NCBI GenBank assembly: GCA_900545815.1
Contig: URAM01000005.1
Location: 1 to 64,000 of the forward strand
Origin: an uncultured Eubacteriales bacterium
GTDB taxonomy: Bacteria > Bacillota > Clostridia > Oscillospirales > Oscillospiraceae
Direction: 5' to 3'
DNA length: 64,000 bases
Shown here: one piece after another, positions 7,441-15,206 of the stretch
Layout: every line of letters starts with the position of its first letter
Numbering within the stretch: position 1 is the first letter of the stretch
Made by a program: the position numbers and the translations under genes
The notes under the pieces: generated by a model
Database searches by the model: none
What the model was told of the DNA's origin: nothing
What the model saw: only the letters and a program-made list of their open reading frames with translations

Positions 7441-8754
7441 ATGAAGAAACCCTCCACCGACCACCCCACCATCTTCTACGGCTGGTTCGCCATCCTGGGC
7501 GGCATGATCGCCTCCCTGGCACACGGCGCCACCATCAGCGTGGGCAACTACACCATGGCCGCCATGGTCACCAGTGCCGGGCTGTCTCCCACCATCTCCG
7601 GCTACTGCGGCAGCATCCTGAACCTCTGTTCGGTGCTCTTCACCGCACCCCTCTGCACCCTCATCACCAGAAAAGGCCACCGGTTCGCCCTCCTCTTGGG
7701 CGAGGGCTGTGCGCTCATCGCATTTGCCCTCTTGACAAGGTGGGGCGCCAATGATATCGTCCTCTTGCTATGTTATCTCCCCGTGGGCTTCGGCCTGGTC
7801 ACCGGCTGCAAGGTGGGCAGTCCCCACCTGGTCAGCGCCTGGTTCCAGGAGCGCAACAGCCTCCCCATGACCCTCACCATCGGCATCGCCTCCCTCAGCG
7901 CCATCTTCTCCGGCTTCAACGCGGAGAACATCGCTCGCTATGGCTGGCAGGCAGGGTGGGTGTTCCTGGGAGCCCTGTGTGTCATCGCCGCCCTGGCGGA
8001 GTGGCTGCTGGTGCGGGACGACCCGGCGGCAGTGGGGGAGGTGGTGGACGGGAAGCGTTGGCGCGCCCAGCACGGGTACCCGCTGACCCCAGCGAGCAGG
8101 CTGGACGGGACAGCGGCAGACGCCCAGAGCAGTCACAGCACCCGCACCCTCCTGCGGGACTGGAAGTTCCTGCTCTTCAACACCGGAGCCTTCTTCCGGA
8201 TGGGCACTTACTCCGGCTGCGTCACCTACGTCTCCCTCATCATCATGTCCAAAGGATACCAGCAGACCCAATCCGTGGCCGCCGTCACCCTCCTGACCCT
8301 GGCCAGTATGTGCGGCTGCTTCTCCGTCCCCCTGTGGGAGCGGTGCAAGGTGTCCGAGTTCCAACAGAATATCCTTTCCAATGGGATGATGGCCGTGGGC
8401 TGTTTCCTGGTGTTCGTCGGGACAGACCTGAGACTGCTCGACTTAGCAGTGGTTTTCGTTGGCTTTGGCTATGGCTTAGGGCACGTCTCCCAGACCTTGG
8501 TATTGACAGAGCTGTTCCCCTCCTACGACTTTACGGCGTCCTTTCGGGTTCATACGTCTATCGTCAACCTCAGCTTTGTCTTTCCCATGCTCTTCGGCCT
8601 CATCGGCACGGCCTTCGGCAGCTATCAAACGCTGATCCTCCTACTTTCAGTGTTGAACCTCCTATTTGCATTTGCCTACCTGTTCTGCCGTCCCGCGCCC
8701 GAGGCACAAAAGAGCGCATCTCATCCCAGCGACCCCCCTGAAACTGAAGAATAG
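7441..8754 (+). CDS. MFS transporter, second of a pair
   Basis: This 437-residue major facilitator protein is paralogous to the preceding carrier. It is a little less codon-biased, with more mixed codons after about 8350. It probably starts at ATG 7441 after GGAGAGG about ten bases upstream. Tandem carriers in one operon suggest separate import and export, or exchange of two related compounds. The C-terminus is polar and rich in Ser and Pro. The transported solute cannot be read from sequence. Confidence 0.83.
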   Translation: MKKPSTDHPTIFYGWFAILGGMIASLAHGATISVGNYTMAAMVTSAGLSPTISGYCGSILNLCSVLFTAPLCTLITRKGHRFALLLGEGCALIAFALLTRWGANDIVLLLCYLPVGFGLVTGCKVGSPHLVSAWFQERNSLPMTLTIGIASLSAIFSGFNAENIARYGWQAGWVFLGALCVIAALAEWLLVRDDPAAVGEVVDGKRWRAQHGYPLTPASRLDGTAADAQSSHSTRTLLRDWKFLLFNTGAFFRMGTYSGCVTYVSLIIMSKGYQQTQSVAAVTLLTLASMCGCFSVPLWERCKVSEFQQNILSNGMMAVGCFLVFVGTDLRLLDLAVVFVGFGYGLGHVSQTLVLTELFPSYDFTASFRVHTSIVNLSFVFPMLFGLIGTAFGSYQTLILLLSVLNLLFAFAYLFCRPAPEAQKSASHPSDPPETEE

Positions 8755-8777
8755 AGAAAGAAACTAGGAGGATTCCT

Positions 8778-10043
8778 ATGGACAACAGCACAATCGCATT
8801 GATCATCGCGGCGATCACCATGGTGCTCTACGCCACCAACGTCATCTCCGTCTCCGTCACATCCCTGCTCTCCGCCCTCGCTATGGCCTTCTTTGGCATC
8901 ATATCCGTGGCGGACGCCTTCTCCGGCTTCACCTCCACCGCCGTCCTGCTGATCATCGGCATGGCCATCGTCAGCGACGCCTTCTTTCACTGCGGTGTGG
9001 GGCGGAAGATCGGCGGGCTGCTCTATCGGGAGAACACCAGCGAGCGACGGTTCGTTGTCATCATCTTCCTCCTAGCCACCCTCCTCTCCGGCCTCTTCGT
9101 CGGCTCGGTCATCGTCGCAACCTTCTCTCCCATCGTGGACAGCATCGCCATGAAGTCCAACGGACGCATCCGGAGAAAGATGGTCTATCTTCCCTTAGGC
9201 ATCGGCGCCGTCATCGGCGGCAACCTCACCGTCATCGGCTCCACCTCCGTCCTCAACGCGTCCGGCATCCTGGCCGAGTCCAGCTTTGGCCGTGGCTTCC
9301 AGTTCTTCGAGACCGCTCCCGTCATCCTGCCTGCCCTCATCCTGTCCGCCATCGTCTTCCTGACCTTTGGCTACAACTGGCAGGAACGGTGCCTGGATTT
9401 CGAAGAGACCCTGCCCGCCTCGGTGGAAGAGGACGGCGTGTCCGAGAAGATCACCCCCAAGATGGTCATCGTCACCGTCGTCCTCCTGGGCTGCATCGTC
9501 TGCTTCGTCGCCGGCATCGGCGACATGGGCGGCGTGGCCATGCTGGGTGCCCTCATCGTCATCCTCACCGGCTGCGTGGACGAGAAAGCGGTCTACCAGC
9601 GCATCGACTGGCAGGTCGTCCTCTCCGTGGTGGGTGCCCTGGGCTTTGCCAAGGGCATGGATGTCAGCGGTGCCGGCGCCAAGCTGGCCAACGTGCTGGT
9701 GGACGTCTGTACCCCCATCTTGAAGGGTCCCTTTGGGATATGCTGTTTGATCCTGGTCATCGCCACCGTCCTCTCCAACTTCATGAGCAACAATGCCGCC
9801 GTGGTCATCTGCGCCCCCATCGGCATCTTCATCGCTCAGACCTTCGGTGTCTCCCCGCTGCCCTTTGTCATGGCGGCAGGCATCGGCGCGAACCTATCCG
9901 TCGCCACACCCATCGCCACCTCGACCATCACGATGACCCTGGTGGCGGGCTACCGGTTCAAAGATTACCTCAAGATCGGCGGCGTCTACAATCTCCTCTG
10001 TATTGTCGTCACCATGCTCAGCCTCCGCGTCCTCTACTTCTGA
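8778..10043 (+). CDS. SLC13/ArsB-type anion transporter
   Basis: This 421-residue polytopic protein of the ion-transporter superfamily (DASS/CitT/ArsB) shows the duplicated hairpin motifs: GGNLTVIGSTS in the first half, and NFMSNNAAVVI followed by AAGIGANLSVATPIATS in the second. Family members carry di- and tricarboxylates, sulfate or arsenite, usually with Na+ or H+. A carboxylate carrier fits the MmgE/PrpD protein at the start of the operon. It starts after AGGAGG at 8767-8772. It is the last gene on this strand before the intergenic hairpin at 10225-10271. Confidence 0.83.
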   Translation: MDNSTIALIIAAITMVLYATNVISVSVTSLLSALAMAFFGIISVADAFSGFTSTAVLLIIGMAIVSDAFFHCGVGRKIGGLLYRENTSERRFVVIIFLLATLLSGLFVGSVIVATFSPIVDSIAMKSNGRIRRKMVYLPLGIGAVIGGNLTVIGSTSVLNASGILAESSFGRGFQFFETAPVILPALILSAIVFLTFGYNWQERCLDFEETLPASVEEDGVSEKITPKMVIVTVVLLGCIVCFVAGIGDMGGVAMLGALIVILTGCVDEKAVYQRIDWQVVLSVVGALGFAKGMDVSGAGAKLANVLVDVCTPILKGPFGICCLILVIATVLSNFMSNNAAVVICAPIGIFIAQTFGVSPLPFVMAAGIGANLSVATPIATSTITMTLVAGYRFKDYLKIGGVYNLLCIVVTMLSLRVLYF

Positions 10044-10341
10044 GGGTGCGCCAGGCGGAGACAAACACAAACAAATGCTTTTAAAACATAACTCCTACTA
10101 GATTTACTGCATTATCATCACAAATATCCTGAAATCCTACGAAAAATACAGATAAAACACGCGAATACGAAACATTACGATCCAACAACTTTCATAACAC
10201 TCCTACTATAAATACTCCTACGTGGAAATACAAGGCGAAGGCTCCGGTGGAGTCGTTCGACCTTGTATTTCTGCATTTGGGCGAGAAAAAAGACGTGTCC
10301 CAAACGGGGACACGTCCGAAATAGGCGTATCATAGAAATGC
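10044..10341. other. AT-rich intergenic region with long hairpin
   Basis: No gene is seen in these 298 bases, which are markedly AT-rich against their surroundings. CTCCTAC occurs at about 10092, 10201 and 10214. An 11-bp stem (10225-10235 with 10261-10271) continues inward through GAAGGCTCC/GGAGTC-type pairing, making a near-continuous hairpin of about 47 bases. It lacks a T-tract but may still define the 3' end of the operon. The LysR terminator follows at 10286-10316. Confidence 0.6.
10286..10316 (-). terminator. Rho-independent terminator of the LysR gene
   Basis: A 10-bp stem GACGTGTCCC/GGGACACGTC (10292-10301 with 10307-10316) is followed on the minus strand by six T. It lies about 25 bases past the LysR stop. 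Confidence 0.85.
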
Positions 10342-11232
10342 TCAGAACATCCGGGTGATGCCGGAGATATTGCGCAGCTCACTGCGCACGCAGTCTAAAA
10401 ACGGTTCGATGGCTTCGTTGTGGTGATTCTGCCGCAGCGCCAGATAGATCATCCGGTGGGGAGGGGGGTCGGTCAGGTAGTGCAGTTCCACGTCGAAGTT
10501 GCGCTCCAGGTGCCGGGCGATGGTGTAGGGCACCAGCGCCCACTTGCCGTCGTCGAAGGTGTCCCGGTTCAGGAAGGACAGGGTGTGGCTGCTCAACGTG
10601 GGCGTCTCCCCGCTGGGGAACCAACGCTTGTTCCACTCCAACGAGTCGCTGCCCAGCAGGTACAGCTGCTGATTGGCAGGGAGCTGATGGGGGTGGATGG
10701 TCAGGGGGAAGCGGTAGATGTTCTTGCCGCAGCTGATGACCCAGGGGTCGGAGAAGAGGGGAGAGAGGGCGATGCCCGGGGTGGGGAGGAAGTCCCGGAT
10801 GATGGCCAGGTCAATGGTGCCGTTGGTGAGATGGGACAGGGCGTCCTTGGAGTAGTAGTTGCAGATCTGGAGATGCACATCCGGGTGCTGCTCGATGAAC
10901 CGCTGCATGAGGTGGGGGATGGTGTAGGACATGACGGAGTCCATCACCGACACGGTGAGCTTGTCCGCCTCCGTCCGGTGGCCGATCTCCAGCGCCTCCT
11001 GCCACAGGCCGTGGATCTTGGTGGCCAGGGTCAAAAACTCCTTGCCCTGGGGGGTCAGCTCGATGGTGCGCTGGCCTTTCTTGCGCAGGAAAAGCGGGTA
11101 GCCCAGCTCCGTCTCCAACCGGCGGATCTGCTGGCTGAGGGTGGACTGGGTGACGGACATGGACTTGGCCGCTTTGGAAAAGTTTGGCTTGGAAGCAGTG
11201 ATGACGAACACTTCCAGCGCATATAGATCCAT
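10342..11232 (-). CDS. LysR family transcriptional regulator
   Basis: This 296-residue protein has the LysR layout. An N-terminal winged helix-turn-helix spans about residues 1-62 (NFSKAAKSMSVTQSTLSQQI, then LETELGYPLFLR), followed by a periplasmic-binding-like effector domain. Regulators of this family usually bind a small molecule related to the pathway they control. It points towards the end of the catabolic operon and has its own promoter and terminator, so it is not co-transcribed with it; it probably controls the operon at 511-539, the MATE gene, or both. The start follows AAAGGGGC. Confidence 0.9.
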   Translation of the reverse strand: MDLYALEVFVITASKPNFSKAAKSMSVTQSTLSQQIRRLETELGYPLFLRKKGQRTIELTPQGKEFLTLATKIHGLWQEALEIGHRTEADKLTVSVMDSVMSYTIPHLMQRFIEQHPDVHLQICNYYSKDALSHLTNGTIDLAIIRDFLPTPGIALSPLFSDPWVISCGKNIYRFPLTIHPHQLPANQQLYLLGSDSLEWNKRWFPSGETPTLSSHTLSFLNRDTFDDGKWALVPYTIARHLERNFDVELHYLTDPPPHRMIYLALRQNHHNEAIEPFLDCVRSELRNISGITRMF

Positions 11233-11271
11233 AAAAAACGCCCCTTTCTACATGCTTATTTCATTCCTTTT

Positions 11272-11300
11272 ATTATAGCACGGAATGGGACAAATGACAA
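11272..11300 (-). promoter_or_regulatory. Promoter of the LysR gene
   Basis: On the minus strand TTGTCA (11295-11300) and a perfect TATAAT (11272-11277) are 17 bases apart, about 40 bases upstream of the LysR start and facing away from the MATE gene. Confidence 0.8.
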
Positions 11301-11394
11301 TGAAAAGACTGTGAATCCCCATAAAAACTGGAACAATCCACAAAAAAGTGCGCATCCGACCCATAGGACGAGAAAGAGAAAGGTGGAAACAACG

Positions 11395-12804
11395 ATGAAG
11401 GAACAGACCGACCCCTGCGCCAGAGAAGCGCGCATCTTTGCCACGTACCCCGTCCCCAAAGTCCTCCTGACCATGGCTCTGCCCACGGTCATCAGCCAGA
11501 TCATCTACGTCATCTACAACATGGCGGACACCTGGTTCGTCGGCCTGACCGGTGACGCCAACACCGTCGCCGCCGTCTCCCTCTGCCTGCCGGTGTACAA
11601 CCTGATGACCGGCCTGAGCAACCTCTTCGGCATCGGCGGTGCCAGTGCCATGGCCAGGGCGCTGGGGGAGCACGACCGGGACAAGACCCGCCACTGCTGT
11701 GCCGTGGCCATCTGGAGCGCCCTGGCCGGCGCGGTGGCCTACGCTGTCCTGCTGGCCCTCTTCCAGCGCCCCCTCCTGTCGGTCATCGGCGGTGACCCCA
11801 GCAACCTGGACTACGCCGTCTCCTACACCACCATCACCATGATCTTCGGCGCCATCCCCACCATCCTCTCCTCCGCCCTGGCCCACCTCATCCGTGCCAC
11901 CGGCGCTTCCGGTCAGGCCAGCGTGGGGCTCATGCTGGGGGCCCTGTGCAACATGGGGTTGGACCCGCTGTTCATGTTCGTCCTCCTGCCGCCGGGACAG
12001 GAGCTGGTGGGTGCCGCTGTGGCCACCGCCATCGCCAACACCATCTCCCTGGTCTACTTCGTCCTCTGCCTCCGCCACGGCTGGCACCGGGGGGTGTACG
12101 CCGTCCATCCCAGGTGGCTGAAGGGGCAGGGGCGCACCGTGGGGGAGGTGTTCCGCTCCGGCCTGCCCAGCTTCCTCATGGTGGCGCTGAACTCGGTCTC
12201 CAACAGCTTCCTCAACGCCTCCATCGGCGCCTATGGCAGCTCCGCCGCCCTGAGCGGTCTAGGAATCGTACGGAAGATCGACGGCCTGGCCTACTCGGTC
12301 AACCAGGGCATCACCCAGGGCATGCTGCCCATCGTGGCCTACTGCTATACGGACGGGAGATGGCGTCGCATGCGGTCGGTCATCACCCTGGCCGCCGCCA
12401 GCACCATCCTGTTCTCGTTGACCTGTACCCTTGTCTCCCAGCTGTGGGCAGAACCCCTGGTGGCCTTCTTCCTCAACGAGCCCCACACCGTCGCCTACGG
12501 CGCCGCCATCCTCCGCATCCTCTCCCTGGCCCTGCCCATCTACTCCGGCACCTTCGTCATCATCGCCGCCTTCCAAGCGGTGGGACGCACCCGGGAACCC
12601 TTCGGCCTCTGCCTCCTCCGGCGTGGGTCGGTGGACGTGCTCTTGCAGTTCGCCATCCGCGCCCTGGGCGGCGGCATCGAAGTGGTCTGGGCGACCCCCA
12701 TCACGGAGAGCTTCGGGCTGATCTTGGGGCTGGTGCTGCTGCGCCGGTTCTGGGGGACGTTGAAGGCGCAAGAAAAAGGACCGATCATCCACCCGCTCTC
12801 CTGA
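11395..12804 (+). CDS. MATE family multidrug/metabolite exporter
   Basis: This 469-residue polytopic protein shows MATE-family features: an N-terminal YPVPKVLLTMALPTVISQII helix, then YNMADTWFVG, a pattern typical of NorM/DinF-like proteins. These cation-coupled antiporters export amphipathic compounds. ATG 11395 is chosen because GAAAGGTGG lies just before it; an in-frame start at 11311 has no such site. It is divergent from the LysR gene, a common arrangement for regulator and target, and lies inside the tRNA-Lys-bounded island. It may export toxic intermediates or products of the cassette. Confidence 0.88.
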   Translation: MKEQTDPCAREARIFATYPVPKVLLTMALPTVISQIIYVIYNMADTWFVGLTGDANTVAAVSLCLPVYNLMTGLSNLFGIGGASAMARALGEHDRDKTRHCCAVAIWSALAGAVAYAVLLALFQRPLLSVIGGDPSNLDYAVSYTTITMIFGAIPTILSSALAHLIRATGASGQASVGLMLGALCNMGLDPLFMFVLLPPGQELVGAAVATAIANTISLVYFVLCLRHGWHRGVYAVHPRWLKGQGRTVGEVFRSGLPSFLMVALNSVSNSFLNASIGAYGSSAALSGLGIVRKIDGLAYSVNQGITQGMLPIVAYCYTDGRWRRMRSVITLAAASTILFSLTCTLVSQLWAEPLVAFFLNEPHTVAYGAAILRILSLALPIYSGTFVIIAAFQAVGRTREPFGLCLLRRGSVDVLLQFAIRALGGGIEVVWATPITESFGLILGLVLLRRFWGTLKAQEKGPIIHPLS

Positions 12805-12878
12805 ACCAGGAGCACATGGGGGCGGCGAACGGTCCTCTGGGGATACGTTACCACAGATGGAGTTAGAAAACAAGGAAA

Positions 12879-12916
12879 AGCGCAGCGAACCTTTTGTCGC
12901 TGCGCTATTCTTTTTT
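12879..12916 (+). terminator. Terminator of the MATE gene
   Basis: Stem AGCGCAGCGA/TCGCTGCGCT (12879-12888 with 12897-12906) is followed by ATTCTTTTTT on the plus strand. Confidence 0.85.
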
Positions 12917-12993
12917 GCGTGATTGGTGCTTGACGTATTTGGATCGAACAGATAGAATTGAAAAAAGTTCCATTGAAGGGAGGAGGTAAGATT

Positions 12994-13218
12994 ATGGTGG
13001 TCTTGAAGAACATACAAAAAACAGGAAACAGCATTTCTGCGGACTACTATCCGGAGGGCGAGGACTTGAAAGGGTTCATGAAGGTCGGCGTGGAGGACGG
13101 GACGATTTTAGAACACCACAATGTCTCCTCCTTTTCTGCGTCCCACGTGCTGCGCGAGCTGAAGCGCCTGTCCAAATTGGAGCATCCGCCGAAGGAGAGA
13201 AGGGTACTGTGGTATTGA
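12994..13218 (+). CDS. Small conserved-looking protein of unknown function
   Basis: This 74-residue protein starts at ATG 12994, which has a strong GGGAGGAGG site; an in-frame start at 12958 lacks one. It is hydrophilic, with no signal peptide or membrane segment, and has a basic C-terminal third (LRELKRLSKL, then PPKERRVLWY). I do not recognise a domain. It has its own ribosome site and a terminator at 13246-13278, so it is probably a real gene. It is the last gene of the island before the tRNA-Lys junction. In mobile elements this place often holds an excisionase or regulator, but the residues show no helix-turn-helix. Confidence 0.65.
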   Translation: MVVLKNIQKTGNSISADYYPEGEDLKGFMKVGVEDGTILEHHNVSSFSASHVLRELKRLSKLEHPPKERRVLWY

Positions 13219-13245
13219 GAGCGCGCAAGGGAAGAGAGGATAGAA

Positions 13246-13278
13246 AAACACCACGACGTTCGTCGTGGTGTTTCTTTT
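13246..13278. terminator. Bidirectional terminator at the tRNA-Lys junction
   Basis: A perfect 12-bp stem AAACACCACGAC/GTCGTGGTGTTT (13246-13257 with 13262-13273) is followed by CTTTT on the plus strand and TTCTATC on the minus strand. It can end the small gene from the left and the tRNA operon from the right. Its last base touches the CCA end of tRNA-Lys. Confidence 0.8.
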
Positions 13279-13353
13279 GGTGACCCAGCGGAGATTCGAA
13301 CTCCGGACACCCTGCTTAAAAGGCAGGTGCTCTGCCGACTGAGCTACTGGGTC
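13278..13353 (-). tRNA. tRNA-Lys(TTT)
   Basis: The minus strand gives a complete cloverleaf with acceptor GACCCAG/CTGGGTC, anticodon loop CTTTTAA, T loop TTCGAAT and an encoded CCA at 13280-13278. It is the last gene of the five-tRNA operon. Its final 33 bases are repeated at 169-201, marking it as the integration target. Confidence 0.97.
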
Positions 13354-13394
13354 ATATGCAATTATATAAAAATCGGACGAACCCGCAAAACATC

Positions 13395-13469
13395 TGGCTG
13401 GGATGGCGGGATTCGAACCCACGGATAAAGGAGTCAAAGTCCTTTGCCTTACCCCTTGGCGACATCCCA
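13395..13469 (-). tRNA. tRNA-Gln(TTG)
   Basis: Acceptor TGGGATG/CATCCCA, anticodon loop CTTTGAC, T loop TTCGAAT and encoded CCA are all present on the minus strand. Confidence 0.95.
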
Positions 13470-13548
13470 TTAAAAAAGCAGATTGGTAAAGATAACAGCC
13501 AGACAGAGCGGATACTCTCTCTGACCGTTCTTTGACCAAGAAGAAAAA

Positions 13549-13625
<77 letters not shown>

Positions 13626-13713
13626 CATAAAGAAAGGCACGACTGCTATAAACAGCAACGTAGGGAAGGGAAGCGGCAAACAAGGGCATGAAAAATGTCC
13701 TAGCTAAGCAGGA

Positions 13714-13790
<77 letters not shown>

Positions 13791-13793
13791 ATA

Positions 13794-13867
13794 TGGAGCG
13801 GGTGATGGGAATCGAACCCACGTAGCCAGCTTGGAAGGCTGGGATTCTACCATTGAACTACACCCGC
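13794..13867 (-). tRNA. tRNA-Gly(TCC)
   Basis: Acceptor GCGGGTG/CACCCGC, anticodon loop CTTCCAA, T loop TTCGATT and an encoded CCA are present. It is the first gene of the tRNA operon, only three bases from tRNA-Arg. Confidence 0.95.
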
Positions 13868-13889
13868 ACTCTCGCTTGCCAGCCCGTGT

Positions 13890-13919
13890 ATTCTATCACA
13901 GAAAACACAGGCTTGTCAA
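13890..13919 (-). promoter_or_regulatory. Promoter of the tRNA operon
   Basis: On the minus strand TTGACA (13914-13919) and TAGAAT (13890-13895) are 18 bases apart, just upstream of tRNA-Gly. Confidence 0.75.
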
Positions 13920-13977
13920 CCGTTTTTTCCATATTTCCGGGGAAATTTTTCAGCCAAGTTCCCTCCTGCGCCTGGAT

Positions 13978-15051
13978 TTATTCCTCCTCTGGCAGTCGCT
14001 GGTCACAGAAGGCGCAGCAGCGCCCTTCTGGCGTCTCCTTTACCAGGGGGGGCAGATAGGGCTCGGTGAGGGTGATGCAGTTGGGGTTGCGGCAGAGCTG
14101 ATGGGTGCCGATGGCCACTGGCTCCGGCCGGCGGTGGGGCTGGCAGGACAAATCCATCAACAGCGCCATGCGGGCGTACATCCCGCACCGAGCCTGCTCA
14201 AAGTACAGGGCGCGAGGGTCGTTGTCTACATCCAGGGCGATCTCGTCCACCCGGGGCAGGGGGTGGAGGATCATCATATCCGGCTTTGCCCGTGCCAGTT
14301 TTCGCTGGGTGAGCACATACACCCCCTTGTTCCGCTCATAGGCCAAGGGGTCAGAGAAGCGTTCCTGCTGGATGCGGGTCATATACAGCACGTCCAACCG
14401 AGGCAGCACCGGTTCCAGGCCGGTGACCTCTCGGAACCACAGCCCACGCTCCTGCATAAAGCTGCGCATATAGTCGGGGATGGCCAGCTCACGGGGGGAG
14501 ATGAGGTAGAATTTCACATCATCGAATTTGGCCAGGGCTTTGATGAGGGAGTGGACGGTGCGCCCGTTCTTCAGGTCGCCGCACAGGCCGATGGACACAC
14601 CGTCGATGGCGCCCCGATAGCGCTGGATGGTGGTCAGGTCGGCCAGGGTCTGGGTGGGGTGCATATGGCCGCCGTCCCCAGCGTTGATGACGGGCACTTC
14701 CGAGTACAGGGACGCCGCTTTGGCGGCGCCCTCCTTGGGGTTGCGCATAACGATGACGTCGGCGTAGGCGGAAACCATTTTAATGGTATCCTTCAACGTC
14801 TCCCCCTTGGCGGCGGAGGAGTTGTTGGGGTTGTCGAAGCCGAACACCGTGCCGCCCAGGCGCAGCATGGCGGCCTGGAAGGAAAATTTCGTTCGGGTGG
14901 AGGGTTCAAAGAACAGATTGGCCTGGATGCGTCCCTTGCACGCCTGGGCGAAGGACGCCGGGTCGTCCATGATCTGGGCGCAGCGCTGGTATAGATCTTC
15001 CCACTCCGCCCGGGACAGGTCACCGAAATCAATCAAATGCCGAAAACTCAT
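13978..15051 (-). CDS. pyrB: Aspartate carbamoyltransferase with C-terminal zinc-binding tail
   Basis: PyrB joins carbamoyl phosphate and aspartate in the second step of pyrimidine synthesis. The 357-residue protein has the carbamoyl-phosphate loop FFEPSTRTKF, then GDLKNGRT and HPLPRVDEI. It is about 50 residues longer than the usual catalytic chain. The extra C-terminus carries CRNPNC and, about 20 residues on, CAFC, which matches the four-cysteine zinc domain of the PyrI regulatory chain without its nucleotide-binding part. The start at 15051 follows AAAGGGGC; further upstream in-frame starts lack a ribosome site. It has its own promoter and no other pyr gene is adjacent; pyrH lies far away at 53477. 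Confidence 0.92.
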   Translation of the reverse strand: MSFRHLIDFGDLSRAEWEDLYQRCAQIMDDPASFAQACKGRIQANLFFEPSTRTKFSFQAAMLRLGGTVFGFDNPNNSSAAKGETLKDTIKMVSAYADVIVMRNPKEGAAKAASLYSEVPVINAGDGGHMHPTQTLADLTTIQRYRGAIDGVSIGLCGDLKNGRTVHSLIKALAKFDDVKFYLISPRELAIPDYMRSFMQERGLWFREVTGLEPVLPRLDVLYMTRIQQERFSDPLAYERNKGVYVLTQRKLARAKPDMMILHPLPRVDEIALDVDNDPRALYFEQARCGMYARMALLMDLSCQPHRRPEPVAIGTHQLCRNPNCITLTEPYLPPLVKETPEGRCCAFCDQRLPEEE

Positions 15052-15089
15052 CTGCAAAAGCCCCTTTCCATTCCACATTGATTTTCCCC

Positions 15090-15118
15090 ATTTTATCATA
15101 GCTTTCCCCCTGGTACAA
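15090..15118 (-). promoter_or_regulatory. Promoter of pyrB
   Basis: On the minus strand TTGTAC (15113-15118) and TAAAAT (15090-15095) are 17 bases apart. The leader is only about 30 bases, so no PyrR-type attenuator is present. Confidence 0.65.
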
Positions 15119-15206
15119 CTGGGGATAAGACGGACTTTTCCGAGAAAGAGACGGGATTTCTGTATGGTTTTCGCCCAGCTGTCCAAACTGATGGGTGGTG
15201 ATTAAG

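Larger units (their letters stand above)
169..13310. mobile_element. Candidate genomic island integrated at tRNA-Lys
   Basis: The segment is bounded by 33-base direct repeats of the tRNA-Lys 3' end (169-201 and 13278-13310) and contains about 13.1 kb of accessory genes. These are an MmgE/PrpD protein, an enoate-reductase-like flavoenzyme, two SDRs, two MFS carriers, a SLC13-like carrier, a LysR regulator, a MATE exporter and a small protein. No integrase, excisionase or mobilisation gene is seen inside, so it may be a decayed or trans-mobilised element, or one unit of a tandem whose integrase lies left of the window. The boundaries are seen directly; past mobility is inferred. Confidence 0.65.
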
